DNA from: Bifidobacteriaceae bacterium | Lineage (GTDB): Bacteria > Actinomycetota > Actinomycetes > Actinomycetales > Bifidobacteriaceae | Length of the DNA: 64,000 nucleotides | Reading direction: 5' to 3' | Assembly: GCA_022650895.1 (NCBI GenBank) | Contig: JALCQC010000004.1 | Span: forward strand, 62,001 to 126,000 | Part shown: in pieces, positions 28,758 through 37,235 of the stretch | Layout: the number at the start of each line of letters is the position of its first letter | How positions within the stretch are numbered: position 1 is the first letter of the stretch | Notes under the pieces: model-generated | The model's input: the letters and a program-made list of their open reading frames with translations, nothing else | Told to the model about the DNA's origin: nothing | Database searches by the model: none | Made by a program: the position numbers and the translations under genes

Positions 28758-30032
28758 ATGACTGATTTTGCTGGTATCAAGGCCCAGTTCCCAATTCTCG
28801 ATCAAGAGATCCATGGTCACCCATTGGTGTATCTCGACTCGGGAGCGACCGCTCAGAAACCTCAGACCGTCATCGATGCGGAATCGGCATTCTATGAAAC
28901 CATCAACGCCGGCGTGCATCGTGGAGCCCATGAGCTGGCTGCCCGTTCGACCGTCGCTTTCGAAGACGCTCGTGCCAAGGTTGCCAAGCTCGTCAACGCC
29001 GGTTTCGGCGAGGGTAAGGACGAGATCGTCGTCACGGCGGGTGCCACCGCGGGCCTCAATCTTCTTGCCACCGCTTTCGGCAACGCCTCACAGGGGCGCG
29101 GGGGAGAGGCCGCCAAGCGCTTCGCTCTCGGTCCCGGCGATGAGATCGTGGTGTCCAAGGCCGAGCATCATTCGGTGCTGCTGAGTTTTCAGGAACTTGC
29201 TTACCGCACGGGAGCCACCCTTAAGTGGTTTGATCTCGATGAATACGGTTCAATTCGTTCCGACACCGCCGACTCGGTGATCACCGAGCGTACGAAGGTC
29301 GTCGCCATCACCCACATCGGCAACGTGACGGGTGCCATCACCGATGTTGCCCCGATTGTCACGCGGGCACATGCCGTAGGGGCGTTGGTGGTCCTCGATA
29401 TCTGCCAGTCCGTGCCGCATATTCCCGTCGACGTGAAGGCTTTGGATGTGGACTTCGCCTGCTGGAGCGGCCACAAGATGTACGGTCCCACTGGCGTCGG
29501 CTTCCTGTATGGCCGTCGTGAGTTGTTGGAAGCCTTGCCGCCGGCAAGCTTCGGCGGTTCCATGGTCGAACTCGCGTGGATGGACAGGCCGGCGCAGTAT
29601 ATGGATCCGCCCGCACGCTTCGAGGCAGGAACGCAACCGGTGGCGCAGGTCGTCGCCGCGGGCGTTGCCGCCGAGTGGATGATGAATCTGGGGATGGCAA
29701 ATATCGCCGAGCATGAGAAGACCGTCACCCGTGAACTGCTCAAGCTCGGAGATATCGAAGGCGTGCGTCTTCTGGGACGTCCCGACATGGAGAATCGCAT
29801 CGGCACCGTTGCCTTTGACGTTGAGGGTGTGCACCCTCATGACGTGGGCCAGTTCATTGATTCGTTGGGCATCGCCATCCGCGTGGGACATCATTGTGCG
29901 CAGCCGATTCACCGTCACTTCGGGCTCTATGCCTCCAACCGTGCGTCTACCGGCGTCTACAATTCGCCGGATGACGCTCGTGCTCTCGTCGACGCGGTCT
30001 CACAGGTGCGTGGTTATTTCCTCGGCAAGTAA
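28758..30032 (+). CDS. sufS: SufS cysteine desulfurase
   Basis: PLP enzyme that takes sulfur from cysteine and passes it to SufU for Fe-S assembly. The 424 residues match class II desulfurases: FPILDQEIHGHPLVYLDSGATAQKP-type N-terminus, PLP Lys in WSGHKMYGPTGVG (about residue 240) and catalytic Cys in VGHHCAQPIHRHFG (about 380). ATG 28758 has GAAGG about 10 nt upstream. Its usual partner gene sufU is not next to it but about 13.3 kb downstream. The stop codon lies in a 16-bp tandem repeat. Confidence 0.95.
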   Translation: MTDFAGIKAQFPILDQEIHGHPLVYLDSGATAQKPQTVIDAESAFYETINAGVHRGAHELAARSTVAFEDARAKVAKLVNAGFGEGKDEIVVTAGATAGLNLLATAFGNASQGRGGEAAKRFALGPGDEIVVSKAEHHSVLLSFQELAYRTGATLKWFDLDEYGSIRSDTADSVITERTKVVAITHIGNVTGAITDVAPIVTRAHAVGALVVLDICQSVPHIPVDVKALDVDFACWSGHKMYGPTGVGFLYGRRELLEALPPASFGGSMVELAWMDRPAQYMDPPARFEAGTQPVAQVVAAGVAAEWMMNLGMANIAEHEKTVTRELLKLGDIEGVRLLGRPDMENRIGTVAFDVEGVHPHDVGQFIDSLGIAIRVGHHCAQPIHRHFGLYASNRASTGVYNSPDDARALVDAVSQVRGYFLGK

Positions 30033-30072
30033 GTTCCTGGGGAAGTACGTTTCTGCGGAAGTACCGGCAGTA
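30025..30072. repeat. Three tandem 16-bp units over the sufS stop
   Basis: Units at 30025, 30041 and 30057 share GGAAGTA followed by variants of CGTTTCTGC. The first contains the TAA stop. This repeat forms the left border of the accessory region. Confidence 0.65.
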
Positions 30073-30103
30073 GGAGAACAGTGATGGCCGGTGTCAGCAG
30101 ACG

Positions 30104-31342
30104 TTACAGATGCTGGAGAGCGGTGATCGGGCTGATCCTGGAGGCCTTCACCGCAGGGTAGATGCCGGCGATGGTTCCCGTGAGAATCCCCAGAAGGGGG
30201 CCGAGCAGTAGCAGCATCGGATCGATAACGGGAGTCCATGACTGCACGAAGCAGACTCCCAAAATGGCCGCGAGGCCCAAACTCATACCGATGAGACCGC
30301 CGATGCCACCGAGCAGTGCGGTCTCTCCCAGTATTTGAGCGAGGATGTGCCGCGGTCGTGCTCCCAAGGCACGCCTCAATCCTATTTCGGGAATTCGTTC
30401 GAAGATTGAGGTGAGGGTGGAGTTTGCAATGCCGACGCACCCAATCAAGAGCGCCAGCACTGCCAATCCGACGAGCAGTCCAGACAGCGAGGACTGAACG
30501 CCTCGCGTCGCCTTCGACCAGTCCTGTGGTGCGTCGACAAGAAAGTTTTGTGGGGCGTCAGGACGCAGCGCGTAAGGAGCTTGGTTGGCGATGAGTCGGG
30601 CCGCTCCCATGTCGGTGCGTAGCATCATTTGTGCCGGTGAGGTAGCAGTCGGCTTCCCATACAATTTCAGGGAGGTCGTGTCGGGAATCACTACTGACGT
30701 GTCGATTTCCGGCAGTTCCGTCACCGAATGAAGAATCCCGAGTACCGAGAAGGGCTCACTGTTGAGATAAATCGTGTGGGGGAGTGTCAGGTCGTTGATT
30801 CCCAGATGTTGCGCTGTCTTTTCACCCAAGACGGCGACGTGTGACTGATGCTGCACATGGAAGGAGTTGAAGGGGATTCCTATCTTCATGCTGTTTCTTG
30901 CAAAATCGAAAAGACCGTTGTCGGCCGCGTAGACCGCGAACCCTGTGGAGTTCTGTGAGCCGAAAGTGGGCTTGGTGCTGATGCTGAGCGGGTGGACGTC
31001 GCTGTCCACCTTCCAATACAGTGAGGCAGACTTCACGCCGTTCAGTGCAGTGATTCTCTTCAGTGAATCGGTAGGAAAGCTCAGCGCGGCCTTTTGAGAG
31101 GTTTTTGGGAGGTTGTCTGTGAGGTGCAGTTGCGTCGCTTCAAGTGTGTTGAATTTTTCGCTGATTTGCCCCGCCGCAGATTGTGTGAATCCGATAATTC
31201 CAATGAAGGTGGCAATTCCCAGAATGGTTCCCGCAATCGTCATGAGCGTTCGTGAGGGTCTGCTCGAGGCGGCGGAAAGAATTTCGTGGAGGAAATCCTT
31301 CACTCTGATGGTCGACTTCTGCTCTTTCTCGGCATGCCTCAT
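30104..31342 (-). CDS. ABC transporter permease, MacB/FtsX type
   Basis: A 412-residue membrane protein. An N-terminal membrane segment (TLMTIAGTILGIATFIGIIGF) is followed by a large extracytoplasmic domain (about 50-280) and three C-terminal segments with the FtsX-domain motif EIGLRRALGARPRHILAQILGE. This is the MacB-type mechanotransmitter permease. Its ATG overlaps the ATPase stop (ATGA). It should act with the ATPase and adaptor encoded just upstream to move a substrate, such as a peptide or antimicrobial, out of the membrane or wall. Substrate unknown. Confidence 0.88.
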   Translation of the reverse strand: MRHAEKEQKSTIRVKDFLHEILSAASSRPSRTLMTIAGTILGIATFIGIIGFTQSAAGQISEKFNTLEATQLHLTDNLPKTSQKAALSFPTDSLKRITALNGVKSASLYWKVDSDVHPLSISTKPTFGSQNSTGFAVYAADNGLFDFARNSMKIGIPFNSFHVQHQSHVAVLGEKTAQHLGINDLTLPHTIYLNSEPFSVLGILHSVTELPEIDTSVVIPDTTSLKLYGKPTATSPAQMMLRTDMGAARLIANQAPYALRPDAPQNFLVDAPQDWSKATRGVQSSLSGLLVGLAVLALLIGCVGIANSTLTSIFERIPEIGLRRALGARPRHILAQILGETALLGGIGGLIGMSLGLAAILGVCFVQSWTPVIDPMLLLLGPLLGILTGTIAGIYPAVKASRISPITALQHL

Positions 31343-32061
31343 ACCTGGGAATCCTCCACTTCGGAAAGGATTCCGTCGCGTGTCCTCACAACGCGGTCTG
31401 CGAAGACGGTTTGCTTCTCGTTGTGCGTCACCATGATGAGCGTCATTCCCTCGGTGTGAAGCTCATCGAAGATGTGCATAATCGAGAGTGAGCGCTGTGA
31501 ATCAAGATTGCCGGTGGGTTCGTCGCACAAGATCAGCTTCGGATTGTTGCATATCGCCCGTGCGATGGCGACGCGCTGTTTCTCTCCTCCCGAAAGATCC
31601 TGTGGGAATGCCGCTGCCTTTTTCGCCAACCCAAGCTTTTCGAGTGCCTCTTCAGCGTGTTTCTGTCGTGTTCGCAGAGGTATTCCGTTATACATTCCAG
31701 CCATGGCAACGTTGTCGAGCGCACTCCGTGATGGGATGAGATGGAAGGCCTGAAAGATGAATCCGATGTCGGCGGCCCTATGATAGGCGATTTCGGAGGG
31801 GGTCATGGTCTCGGTAGGGTGGCCGTCGAAGGCGTAGGAGCCACTTGTCGGGGTGTCAAGCATTCCGATGATGTTGAGCAGAGTTGACTTACCGGAACCC
31901 GATTCGCCGACAATCGCGACAAATTCACCGTAAGAAATGTTCAGATTGACTCCTGCCAGTGCAGTGGTGGGGACGGTGCCACCGTATTGTTTGCCGATGT
32001 CACGCAGTTCTACGAGGCGGGGGCGTGAAATATCTTTCGTCGTCTCCAGTGCGGCTTCCAT
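31339..32061 (-). CDS. ABC transporter ATP-binding protein, MacB/LolD type
   Basis: A 240-residue ATPase with Walker [10 protein letters not shown] (about residue 48), Q-loop [10 protein letters not shown], signature LSGGEKQR and Walker [13 protein letters not shown], with the NLD ending typical of the MacB/LolD/FtsE group. It overlaps the permease by 4 nt and shares one base with the adaptor stop (TAATG), so adaptor, ATPase and permease are translated together. Confidence 0.93.
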   Translation of the reverse strand: MEAALETTKDISRPRLVELRDIGKQYGGTVPTTALAGVNLNISYGEFVAIVGESGSGKSTLLNIIGMLDTPTSGSYAFDGHPTETMTPSEIAYHRAADIGFIFQAFHLIPSRSALDNVAMAGMYNGIPLRTRQKHAEEALEKLGLAKKAAAFPQDLSGGEKQRVAIARAICNNPKLILCDEPTGNLDSQRSLSIMHIFDELHTEGMTLIMVTHNEKQTVFADRVVRTRDGILSEVEDSQV

Positions 32062-33362
32062 TAATTGCCGCCGATCAAAACTTTGTCGCCAACGGCGAGT
32101 TCGGACGCGTGGATAGGAGTGATCTGAAGGTAGCCGTTCGCCTCGAGTCCCGGCGTGACCACTACCCTGGAAAGCTCATCCTTTCCGGTGACCAGAATGA
32201 CCGTATCGTTGCCTGAGGAATCTTTGGAGAGCGCACCGATGGGAACGCACATCACCGCGTCTTTCGTGGTGGAACGCACAAGGTGGATAACAGTCTGTTT
32301 GTTGGCGAGGGAGGGATTGATGTCCGTCTTGCAGGACGCCAGTACAGAGACCTTTGAGTCCTTGACCTCGCTGATGGACGTCACGGAGCAGTCCTTGACG
32401 GTGTCTTTCTCATCGGTGGTGACGGTTGAGCCGGTTGCCAGGCTTCCGACTTGTGAGGAATCGATGGTGGCCTGGAGCACCAGTTTCGAGGTGGACAGTG
32501 ACATGACGTTCCCTGATGCTGAACTTCCTAGGGAGGTGGTCACTGCGGAAACCGTGGCGGGCAAGTGATTCACGAACACCACTTCGTTGCGAGGAAGAAT
32601 GGCGCCAGTTTTGGACTCCAATTCTGCGAGTTCAGTCTTTGCCTCGGTGATTGCCGCGGAATCTTTTGCTTTTCGTGCCGCGGTGAGTGCGGCACGCGCT
32701 TGGAGCAATGACGTATTCTCGCTTCCGGTATCGTCATCGGTTGTCTGCGCCTCGTAATGATTGTTCCTGTACAACGCGCTGACGGCGGCCTTCGTAGCTG
32801 TTCCGTAGATGCCATCAACGGAGGCGCGGCTGAGTAATCCAACATCGGCTAGTGCGTTTTGAAGCTGCGTGACGTCGGGCCCGGTCATGGAGGGGCGTAA
32901 ATCCCTGTAGGCGGGAAAAGTGCCTCTGAGAACGAAGACGGGGCGTCCGGAAATTTCGATGGCGACGTTGCCCTCCCGAACGCTATCACCCTTTTTCAAA
33001 GGGAGCTTTGTTGTCACCAGGGCACCGGTTGTTCCCTGTGAATCTATATCTTGCCCCGTTGAGGCATCGGAGGAGTCGGCCTGGGAACTGTTTGCGGAAC
33101 TGTTCGCTTGGCCTGTTCCAGAAATGGTAATGACATTCTGTGCTTTGACGGTTGCCTGAGCATCAAGAATGTCACTCACTACTTTGGAGTCCACTTTTGA
33201 CGTGATGAGCGTGGGCGTAGGGGCAGCGGTCTGTGCGGCGATCTCTTGGGGTGACTTCATGAGCCTTCCGGCGAAAAAACCTATGATTGCGGCGATCACG
33301 GAGACAACACCTACGAGAAGGAGCCACTTTTTCTTCCATGAACCCTTTGCTTTAAAACTCAT
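32061..33362 (-). CDS. Adaptor/membrane-fusion-like protein with peptidoglycan-binding domain
   Basis: A 433-residue protein: a short basic cytoplasmic end, one membrane anchor (WLLLVGVVSVIAAIIGFFAGRL, about 14-35), HlyD-like beta regions, and an inserted peptidoglycan-binding fold (MTGPDVTQLQNALADVGLL and VDGIYGTATKAAVSALYRN, about 155-200) with the typical VDGIYG motif. A short coiled coil follows (KAKDSAAITEAKTELAELE). In Gram-positive bacteria such proteins link a MacB-like ABC pump to the wall. A Ser/Asp/Gln-rich stretch near residue 85 is low complexity. Confidence 0.88.
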   Translation of the reverse strand: MSFKAKGSWKKKWLLLVGVVSVIAAIIGFFAGRLMKSPQEIAAQTAAPTPTLITSKVDSKVVSDILDAQATVKAQNVITISGTGQANSSANSSQADSSDASTGQDIDSQGTTGALVTTKLPLKKGDSVREGNVAIEISGRPVFVLRGTFPAYRDLRPSMTGPDVTQLQNALADVGLLSRASVDGIYGTATKAAVSALYRNNHYEAQTTDDDTGSENTSLLQARAALTAARKAKDSAAITEAKTELAELESKTGAILPRNEVVFVNHLPATVSAVTTSLGSSASGNVMSLSTSKLVLQATIDSSQVGSLATGSTVTTDEKDTVKDCSVTSISEVKDSKVSVLASCKTDINPSLANKQTVIHLVRSTTKDAVMCVPIGALSKDSSGNDTVILVTGKDELSRVVVTPGLEANGYLQITPIHASELAVGDKVLIGGN

Positions 33363-33452
33363 GGCGACGAACTCCTTTGGAAGGCTGTGGCTTCGCTCTC
33401 TCGCGAAATACTGATGTCATTGACGATGCCTTCGTTGGTTTTATTTCTCCCG

Positions 33453-34439
33453 TTACTCTCCTGGTTTTGAAAGCTCGGTTTGTGCTTTTTTGAAGATGGA
33501 AGCCGAAATTTCCTTGATTTTGTCCATCGTCGCTTGATTATCCTTGATGGAACGAGTCTCATAGGCATTCATGGTCGTCAGAATCGTTTTCATGAAGTCG
33601 GTCGATACCTTGCATTCCGCATCTGCGACGGCAGTTGTTCTTTCGGACGCATCAATGGTTCTTTCGTTGTTCTTTTTTCTGTATGAATCCACAATGACGC
33701 GTGGCTCGTCATAGGACAGTCCCTTTTTCTTCATGCAGGCGGACCACTGCGACATCGCGCTCTGCACCTTCGCATCGTTGATGGCGTTTGCATCAGCATT
33801 CATTCGCGCCTTCTCAAAAGCGCTGATTTGCGAGAACCATTGGGCGTTGTAACCCAATGCGGCTCGTGAGATATCGTCACATCCGGTGTCTTCTTGGTTC
33901 ACCAGTGCGTGCAGATATCCGGGCTTGTTTTCATCGCTTGCGGTATCAGTGCTTTGAGAGGACGCTGCATCGTTTCCATTGTTTCCATCGTCTTCGTATT
34001 GGAATGTGTAGCCGTTGAGTTTTGCATCTTCGGGATCCGATGGCCCCCATATCGTCTTCCAGCTCGAGTTTTTTGCGGAAGAGCTGAAGGCTGCGGGTTG
34101 ATATTTATATCCCTTTTTTGCCATACATTTTTTGGTGAGTTTATCAGTAGCGGACTGTACGACTTGCTGTTGGTCCGCGTTCATGAAGTAGGCGTCGAAA
34201 GGTGAGGAATATTTCATCTCATCATTTATTTTGTCGAAAGATTTTTTCTTCTGTTCCGTGCTGTCTTTTTTCTGGTTGTCAGAGCTTTGATTTTTCGGAG
34301 CGGTGCTCTTGTAGAGATCCTCGGCCGAAAGTGAGGACTTCTCCGCATCGTTTTGTGAACCGCAACCGGCACAAAATAGACCAATGATTGCAATGACTGA
34401 CAAGGCTCTGGAGAGTGTCCTCACTAACGGATTTCCCAT
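33453..34439 (-). CDS. Lipoprotein of unknown function, first gene of the export operon
   Basis: A 328-residue lipoprotein with signal RTLSRALSVIAIIGLFCAGC; the lipobox Cys is about residue 27. The mature part is rich in Lys, Asp, Ser and Gln, with conserved-looking Cys in DKLTKKCMAKKGYKY, TGCDDISRAALGYNAQW, WSACMKKKGLSYDEPR and ECKVSTDF. These CMKKxGY-type motifs occur twice, suggesting two related repeats with Cys pairs. It has AAGAGG 5 nt before ATG and a TATGAT -10 candidate at 34475. The DNA is visibly AT-richer than its neighbours, suggesting transfer. It lies 90 nt before the adaptor gene on the same strand, so it is probably an accessory part of that ABC system. Confidence 0.8.
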   Translation of the reverse strand: MGNPLVRTLSRALSVIAIIGLFCAGCGSQNDAEKSSLSAEDLYKSTAPKNQSSDNQKKDSTEQKKKSFDKINDEMKYSSPFDAYFMNADQQQVVQSATDKLTKKCMAKKGYKYQPAAFSSSAKNSSWKTIWGPSDPEDAKLNGYTFQYEDDGNNGNDAASSQSTDTASDENKPGYLHALVNQEDTGCDDISRAALGYNAQWFSQISAFEKARMNADANAINDAKVQSAMSQWSACMKKKGLSYDEPRVIVDSYRKKNNERTIDASERTTAVADAECKVSTDFMKTILTTMNAYETRSIKDNQATMDKIKEISASIFKKAQTELSKPGE

Positions 34440-34474
34440 GTTTACCTCTTTGTTCCCATGGTTGATTTCTACAA

Positions 34475-34480
34475 ATCATA
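34475..34480 (-). promoter_or_regulatory. Candidate -10 of the lipoprotein operon
   Basis: TATGAT on the minus strand lies 36 nt before the lipoprotein start. A convincing -35 was not found. Confidence 0.35.
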
Positions 34481-34513
34481 CACTGTGTCCGAGAGAGGCC
34501 TTTTGCGGAAGAA

Positions 34514-35434
34514 CTAGAATTCCACCAAAATTCTGCCCTGTGCATGGCCATTGACCAGCGTCTGTTGAGCCTCAATGGTGCGTTCGGCAGGAAAAATTTC
34601 TTGCACAACCGCACGAAGCGTTCCGTCGCTGAGCCAGTTGAGAAGCTGCTTATACCCGCCAAGTCCTATCGATCCGTTGGAAAATTGGAAACGTTGACGT
34701 GAGGTGTGCCTTGGGAACTCGGTAGTGGAGAGGGAGAGTATGTCGCCCTCAGTCATTTCCGCAGCGATGTCTTCGAGGAGTCGTGTAGTGCCAACAGTGT
34801 CAATGACTTTGTTGATGGCGTGCGAGTTCCTCAGGATAGAAGCCACATTCTGCGTGTAATCGATCACATCATCGGCACCGAGTGAGCGCACGAAGTCCAT
34901 GTTCTGCGGTGCTGAGAGCGCCACCACCGTCGCTCCAGCCTTTTTCAAAAGTTGAATCAAGTAGGTGCCGACGCCGCCTGATGCGCCGGTGACAAACACC
35001 GTATCTTTCGAGCTCACTCTCAGATGGTTCGTCGCCGTCATCGCGGCGTCCGCGCCACCAATCAGCGTGACGGCGTCTTCAAGGGCGACGTTGTCGGGGA
35101 CTTTGAACAGTAGCGGTGGGAGAGTGGAAGCGATGAGCGACTGCATGGCACCGCCAGGGTTCACGCCGATCACGCGTTGCCCCACTAAGTCTGGCGAGCG
35201 CAGTGCGCCCACGGCGGTCACTGTGCCCGAAAAACCGTAGCCCACAACGAGAGGCAATCGAACTGGGCGCATACCTCGCAACTTACCCTGCTCGGTCAGA
35301 ATGTCCCACGGCAAAACGGGGACGAATGCGGTCTTGACCATTGAGGCCATCGGGGTGAGGGTAGGCTCATGCGTTTGCGTGACGTGTAGTGCGTCAATTC
35401 CGTTGTAATTCACTTGCCGAACGATGCGCATCAT
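34514..35434 (-). CDS. Zinc-free NADPH:quinone oxidoreductase-like alcohol dehydrogenase
   Basis: A 306-residue medium-chain dehydrogenase/reductase. The GroES-like N-terminal half ends in VVGYGFSGTVTAVG; the nucleotide-binding motif is TGASGGVGTYLIQLLKKAGATVVAL (about 150-175), typical of the quinone oxidoreductase group that lacks catalytic zinc. The AGxxGxVG-type loop starts with TGASGG. It probably reduces quinones or enones with NADPH. It is a single gene; spacing on both sides argues against an operon with the lipoprotein. Confidence 0.85.
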   Translation of the reverse strand: MMRIVRQVNYNGIDALHVTQTHEPTLTPMASMVKTAFVPVLPWDILTEQGKLRGMRPVRLPLVVGYGFSGTVTAVGALRSPDLVGQRVIGVNPGGAMQSLIASTLPPLLFKVPDNVALEDAVTLIGGADAAMTATNHLRVSSKDTVFVTGASGGVGTYLIQLLKKAGATVVALSAPQNMDFVRSLGADDVIDYTQNVASILRNSHAINKVIDTVGTTRLLEDIAAEMTEGDILSLSTTEFPRHTSRQRFQFSNGSIGLGGYKQLLNWLSDGTLRAVVQEIFPAERTIEAQQTLVNGHAQGRILVEF

Positions 35435-35556
35435 GTTTCAATCCTTCTGTTTGGAATGATTTCACGATATGCGCGGCCAGCAGGAAGAAAAAATAAGAAT
35501 ACTAATATTTTTGGATTGTTAAGGTTGTGGGTTTTCAGGATGATAGACCCGCTCCT

Positions 35557-35916
35557 TCAGAATCCTTGTGTGAAACGAGACCCCTTCGTGGGATGCGCAT
35601 CCGGTGAAATGACGATCCGCACCCCAATGGAGACGGCCACCAAAAGCATGAGGCAGCCGACCACGAATCCGCAGGGCTGATACAGGCAAAAGAGCGGTGC
35701 GAGTATGACGATGCAGAGATTGTTGAGATAGATTCCCCGGGCACTTGGCGACAGATCAGTGAGCTTTCGAACCTGCGAGTAGAACACCGCGTAGAGGATA
35801 ATGCCCAGGAGGGCGGAAACTCCATAGGCGACAGGGAAGTTGAAAAAACGGGAAAGGCCCGAGGTGCCGGCCAGGACGAAGGCCACCACCTCTGCCGTAT
35901 GAAGAGCTTTTTTCAT
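35557..35916 (-). CDS. Small four-segment membrane protein, unknown
   Basis: A 119-residue protein with hydrophobic segments AEVVAFVLAGTSGLSRFF, VAYGVSALLGIILYAVFYSQ, IYLNNLCIVILAPLFCLY and GFVVGCLMLLVAVSIGVRIVI. No catalytic motif and no family recognised. ATG 35916 has weak upstream AGGACAAG. A real gene is supported by continuous membrane topology and lack of a competing frame. Confidence 0.6.
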   Translation of the reverse strand: MKKALHTAEVVAFVLAGTSGLSRFFNFPVAYGVSALLGIILYAVFYSQVRKLTDLSPSARGIYLNNLCIVILAPLFCLYQPCGFVVGCLMLLVAVSIGVRIVISPDAHPTKGSRFTQGF

Positions 35917-36204
35917 AGCTTGTCCTCAGATTGATCGTTCAACTACAGAAAGAACCACTAACTACTGGCACCAACGACGAAGCTCATCGCAAAGGTGACA
36001 ATCTTTGCCATATCCCTTTCGCATCTCATCCTCGAATCTGCGACTGCGACAAGTCTCGTGAGTTATTCCCAAAAGCTTATCTCATTTGCGGGTATCGCCT
36101 TCATTTCCGAACAGAAAGGCTCCGCGCAGAGCGATACGGTTCTGAAAGCCGCGATGTAGTACGGTGAGCTTACCCGAGTTGAAGAGGCGAAAGGAGAGCG
36201 CACA
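35917..36204. other. Intergenic stretch with no recognised gene
   Basis: This spacer lies between divergent genes. Apart from the start signals of the next feature I see no coherent ORF, long stem or repeat. A short minus-strand frame (MAKIVTFAMSFVVGASS) could be a fragment of a decayed membrane-protein gene, but the evidence is thin. Confidence 0.3.
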
Positions 36205-36258
36205 GTGCAGTCGCTTGAGCGCAGTGCAAAGGCGAGGTACCGCGCGCGTAAGTCATGA
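36205..36258 (+). CDS. 17-residue basic uORF coupled to the hydrolase gene
   Basis: GTG 36205 lies 8 nt after AAGGAG and opens a short frame encoding MQSLERSAKARYRARKS. Its TGA stop (36256-36258) overlaps the ATG of the hydrolase (ATGA). Five Arg and two Lys among 17 residues make it strongly basic. The hydrolase has no ribosome binding site of its own at the right distance, so the uORF probably feeds ribosomes to it by termination-reinitiation. Confidence 0.5.
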   Translation: MQSLERSAKARYRARKS

Positions 36259-37058
36259 TGAAAAAAGAGTTGGACATGGTATATGACCCGGCTCACGGCT
36301 TGACGTTTGACTTGTACGAGCTGGAGCACGTTGTTGGAACCGTCATAGACATTCATGGTGGTGGTTGGTTTCGTGGAGACAAGAGTTCGGATGCGGACTG
36401 GGCGGAGTCGCTGACCAAAGCCGGTTATCGTGTGGTGGTGCCGAATTACCGAATTACGACGGTTGGCGGTTTTTATCCCGCTCCGCTCGACGATATGCAC
36501 ACGTTGATGGGGTATTTGAAGAGTAATGGGCTTATCGAGTCCGGGCATGTGGCGGCTGTCGGTGGCTCAGCAGGCGGCAATTTGGCGGTCGAGCTGGGAA
36601 TCGCATATGGCATCCCGGTGGTGTCGCTGTCTGGGATCCTCGATATCGACGATTGGCTGGCGGCGCACGGTGACGTCGTACCGAAAGAAAGCAACAATAC
36701 CCAGTTCGATCACAAGGCGAGCGCGGAAATCGATCAGGACGGTGCCAATGACGCCTTCTATAAATGGTTTGTGGTGAACTATTTCAACGGGCGCACCGAT
36801 GAGTACACGGCAGCGACACCCTCAAAGCACGTGACGGACGCGACGGGACCGATGTATCTGGCGAATTCGCTCAATGAATTCGTGCCCATGAGTGGTGTGC
36901 TGGATATGGGGAGAGCTTTGTCTGCACATCAGATTCCCTTCACGATCCGTGCGTTGCCGGGGACGGAACACGCCAAGGGATACCTGCCTCTCGTTGAGGC
37001 GGATGTACTGGCATTCTTGGAGTGTTACGTGCAGCCATCGGCTGGCTTATCGGCTTAG
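36255..37058 (+). CDS. Alpha/beta hydrolase, esterase/lipase (HGGG) type
   Basis: A 267-residue serine hydrolase. The oxyanion-hole HGGGWFRGD (about residue 35) and nucleophile GGSAGG (Ser about residue 102) place it in the hormone-sensitive-lipase-like/acyl-peptidase group; the catalytic His is likely in GTEHAKGY near residue 242. No signal peptide, so cytosolic. Substrate unknown, probably a carboxyl ester or acylated small molecule. ATG 36255 overlaps the uORF stop; ATG 36276 (MVYDPAHG) is an alternative. It lies in the accessory region. Confidence 0.85.
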   Translation: MMKKELDMVYDPAHGLTFDLYELEHVVGTVIDIHGGGWFRGDKSSDADWAESLTKAGYRVVVPNYRITTVGGFYPAPLDDMHTLMGYLKSNGLIESGHVAAVGGSAGGNLAVELGIAYGIPVVSLSGILDIDDWLAAHGDVVPKESNNTQFDHKASAEIDQDGANDAFYKWFVVNYFNGRTDEYTAATPSKHVTDATGPMYLANSLNEFVPMSGVLDMGRALSAHQIPFTIRALPGTEHAKGYLPLVEADVLAFLECYVQPSAGLSA

Positions 37059-37235
37059 GTTCCCGCCACACGCAGAGAGAAGTTATCAACACTTGTGGTC
37101 CATGTGTTTTGTCGAGGGTGTCTGAACTGATAAGCTTCTGAAAACGATGGGATTGAGAGCTCCCATTTCATGAAGCGGTACAAAGTAGTTGAGAATCACA
37201 ATGCAGTGAGAACGAGAGAAGAGTAGGGAACACCG

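Noticed and set aside
30084-30161. 26-codon ORF after sufS starting ATGGCCGG with AGGAG upstream, a possible remnant of the sufU start
   Set aside because: It overlaps the end of the ABC permease gene in antisense and diverges from sufU after the second codon; only two codons match.
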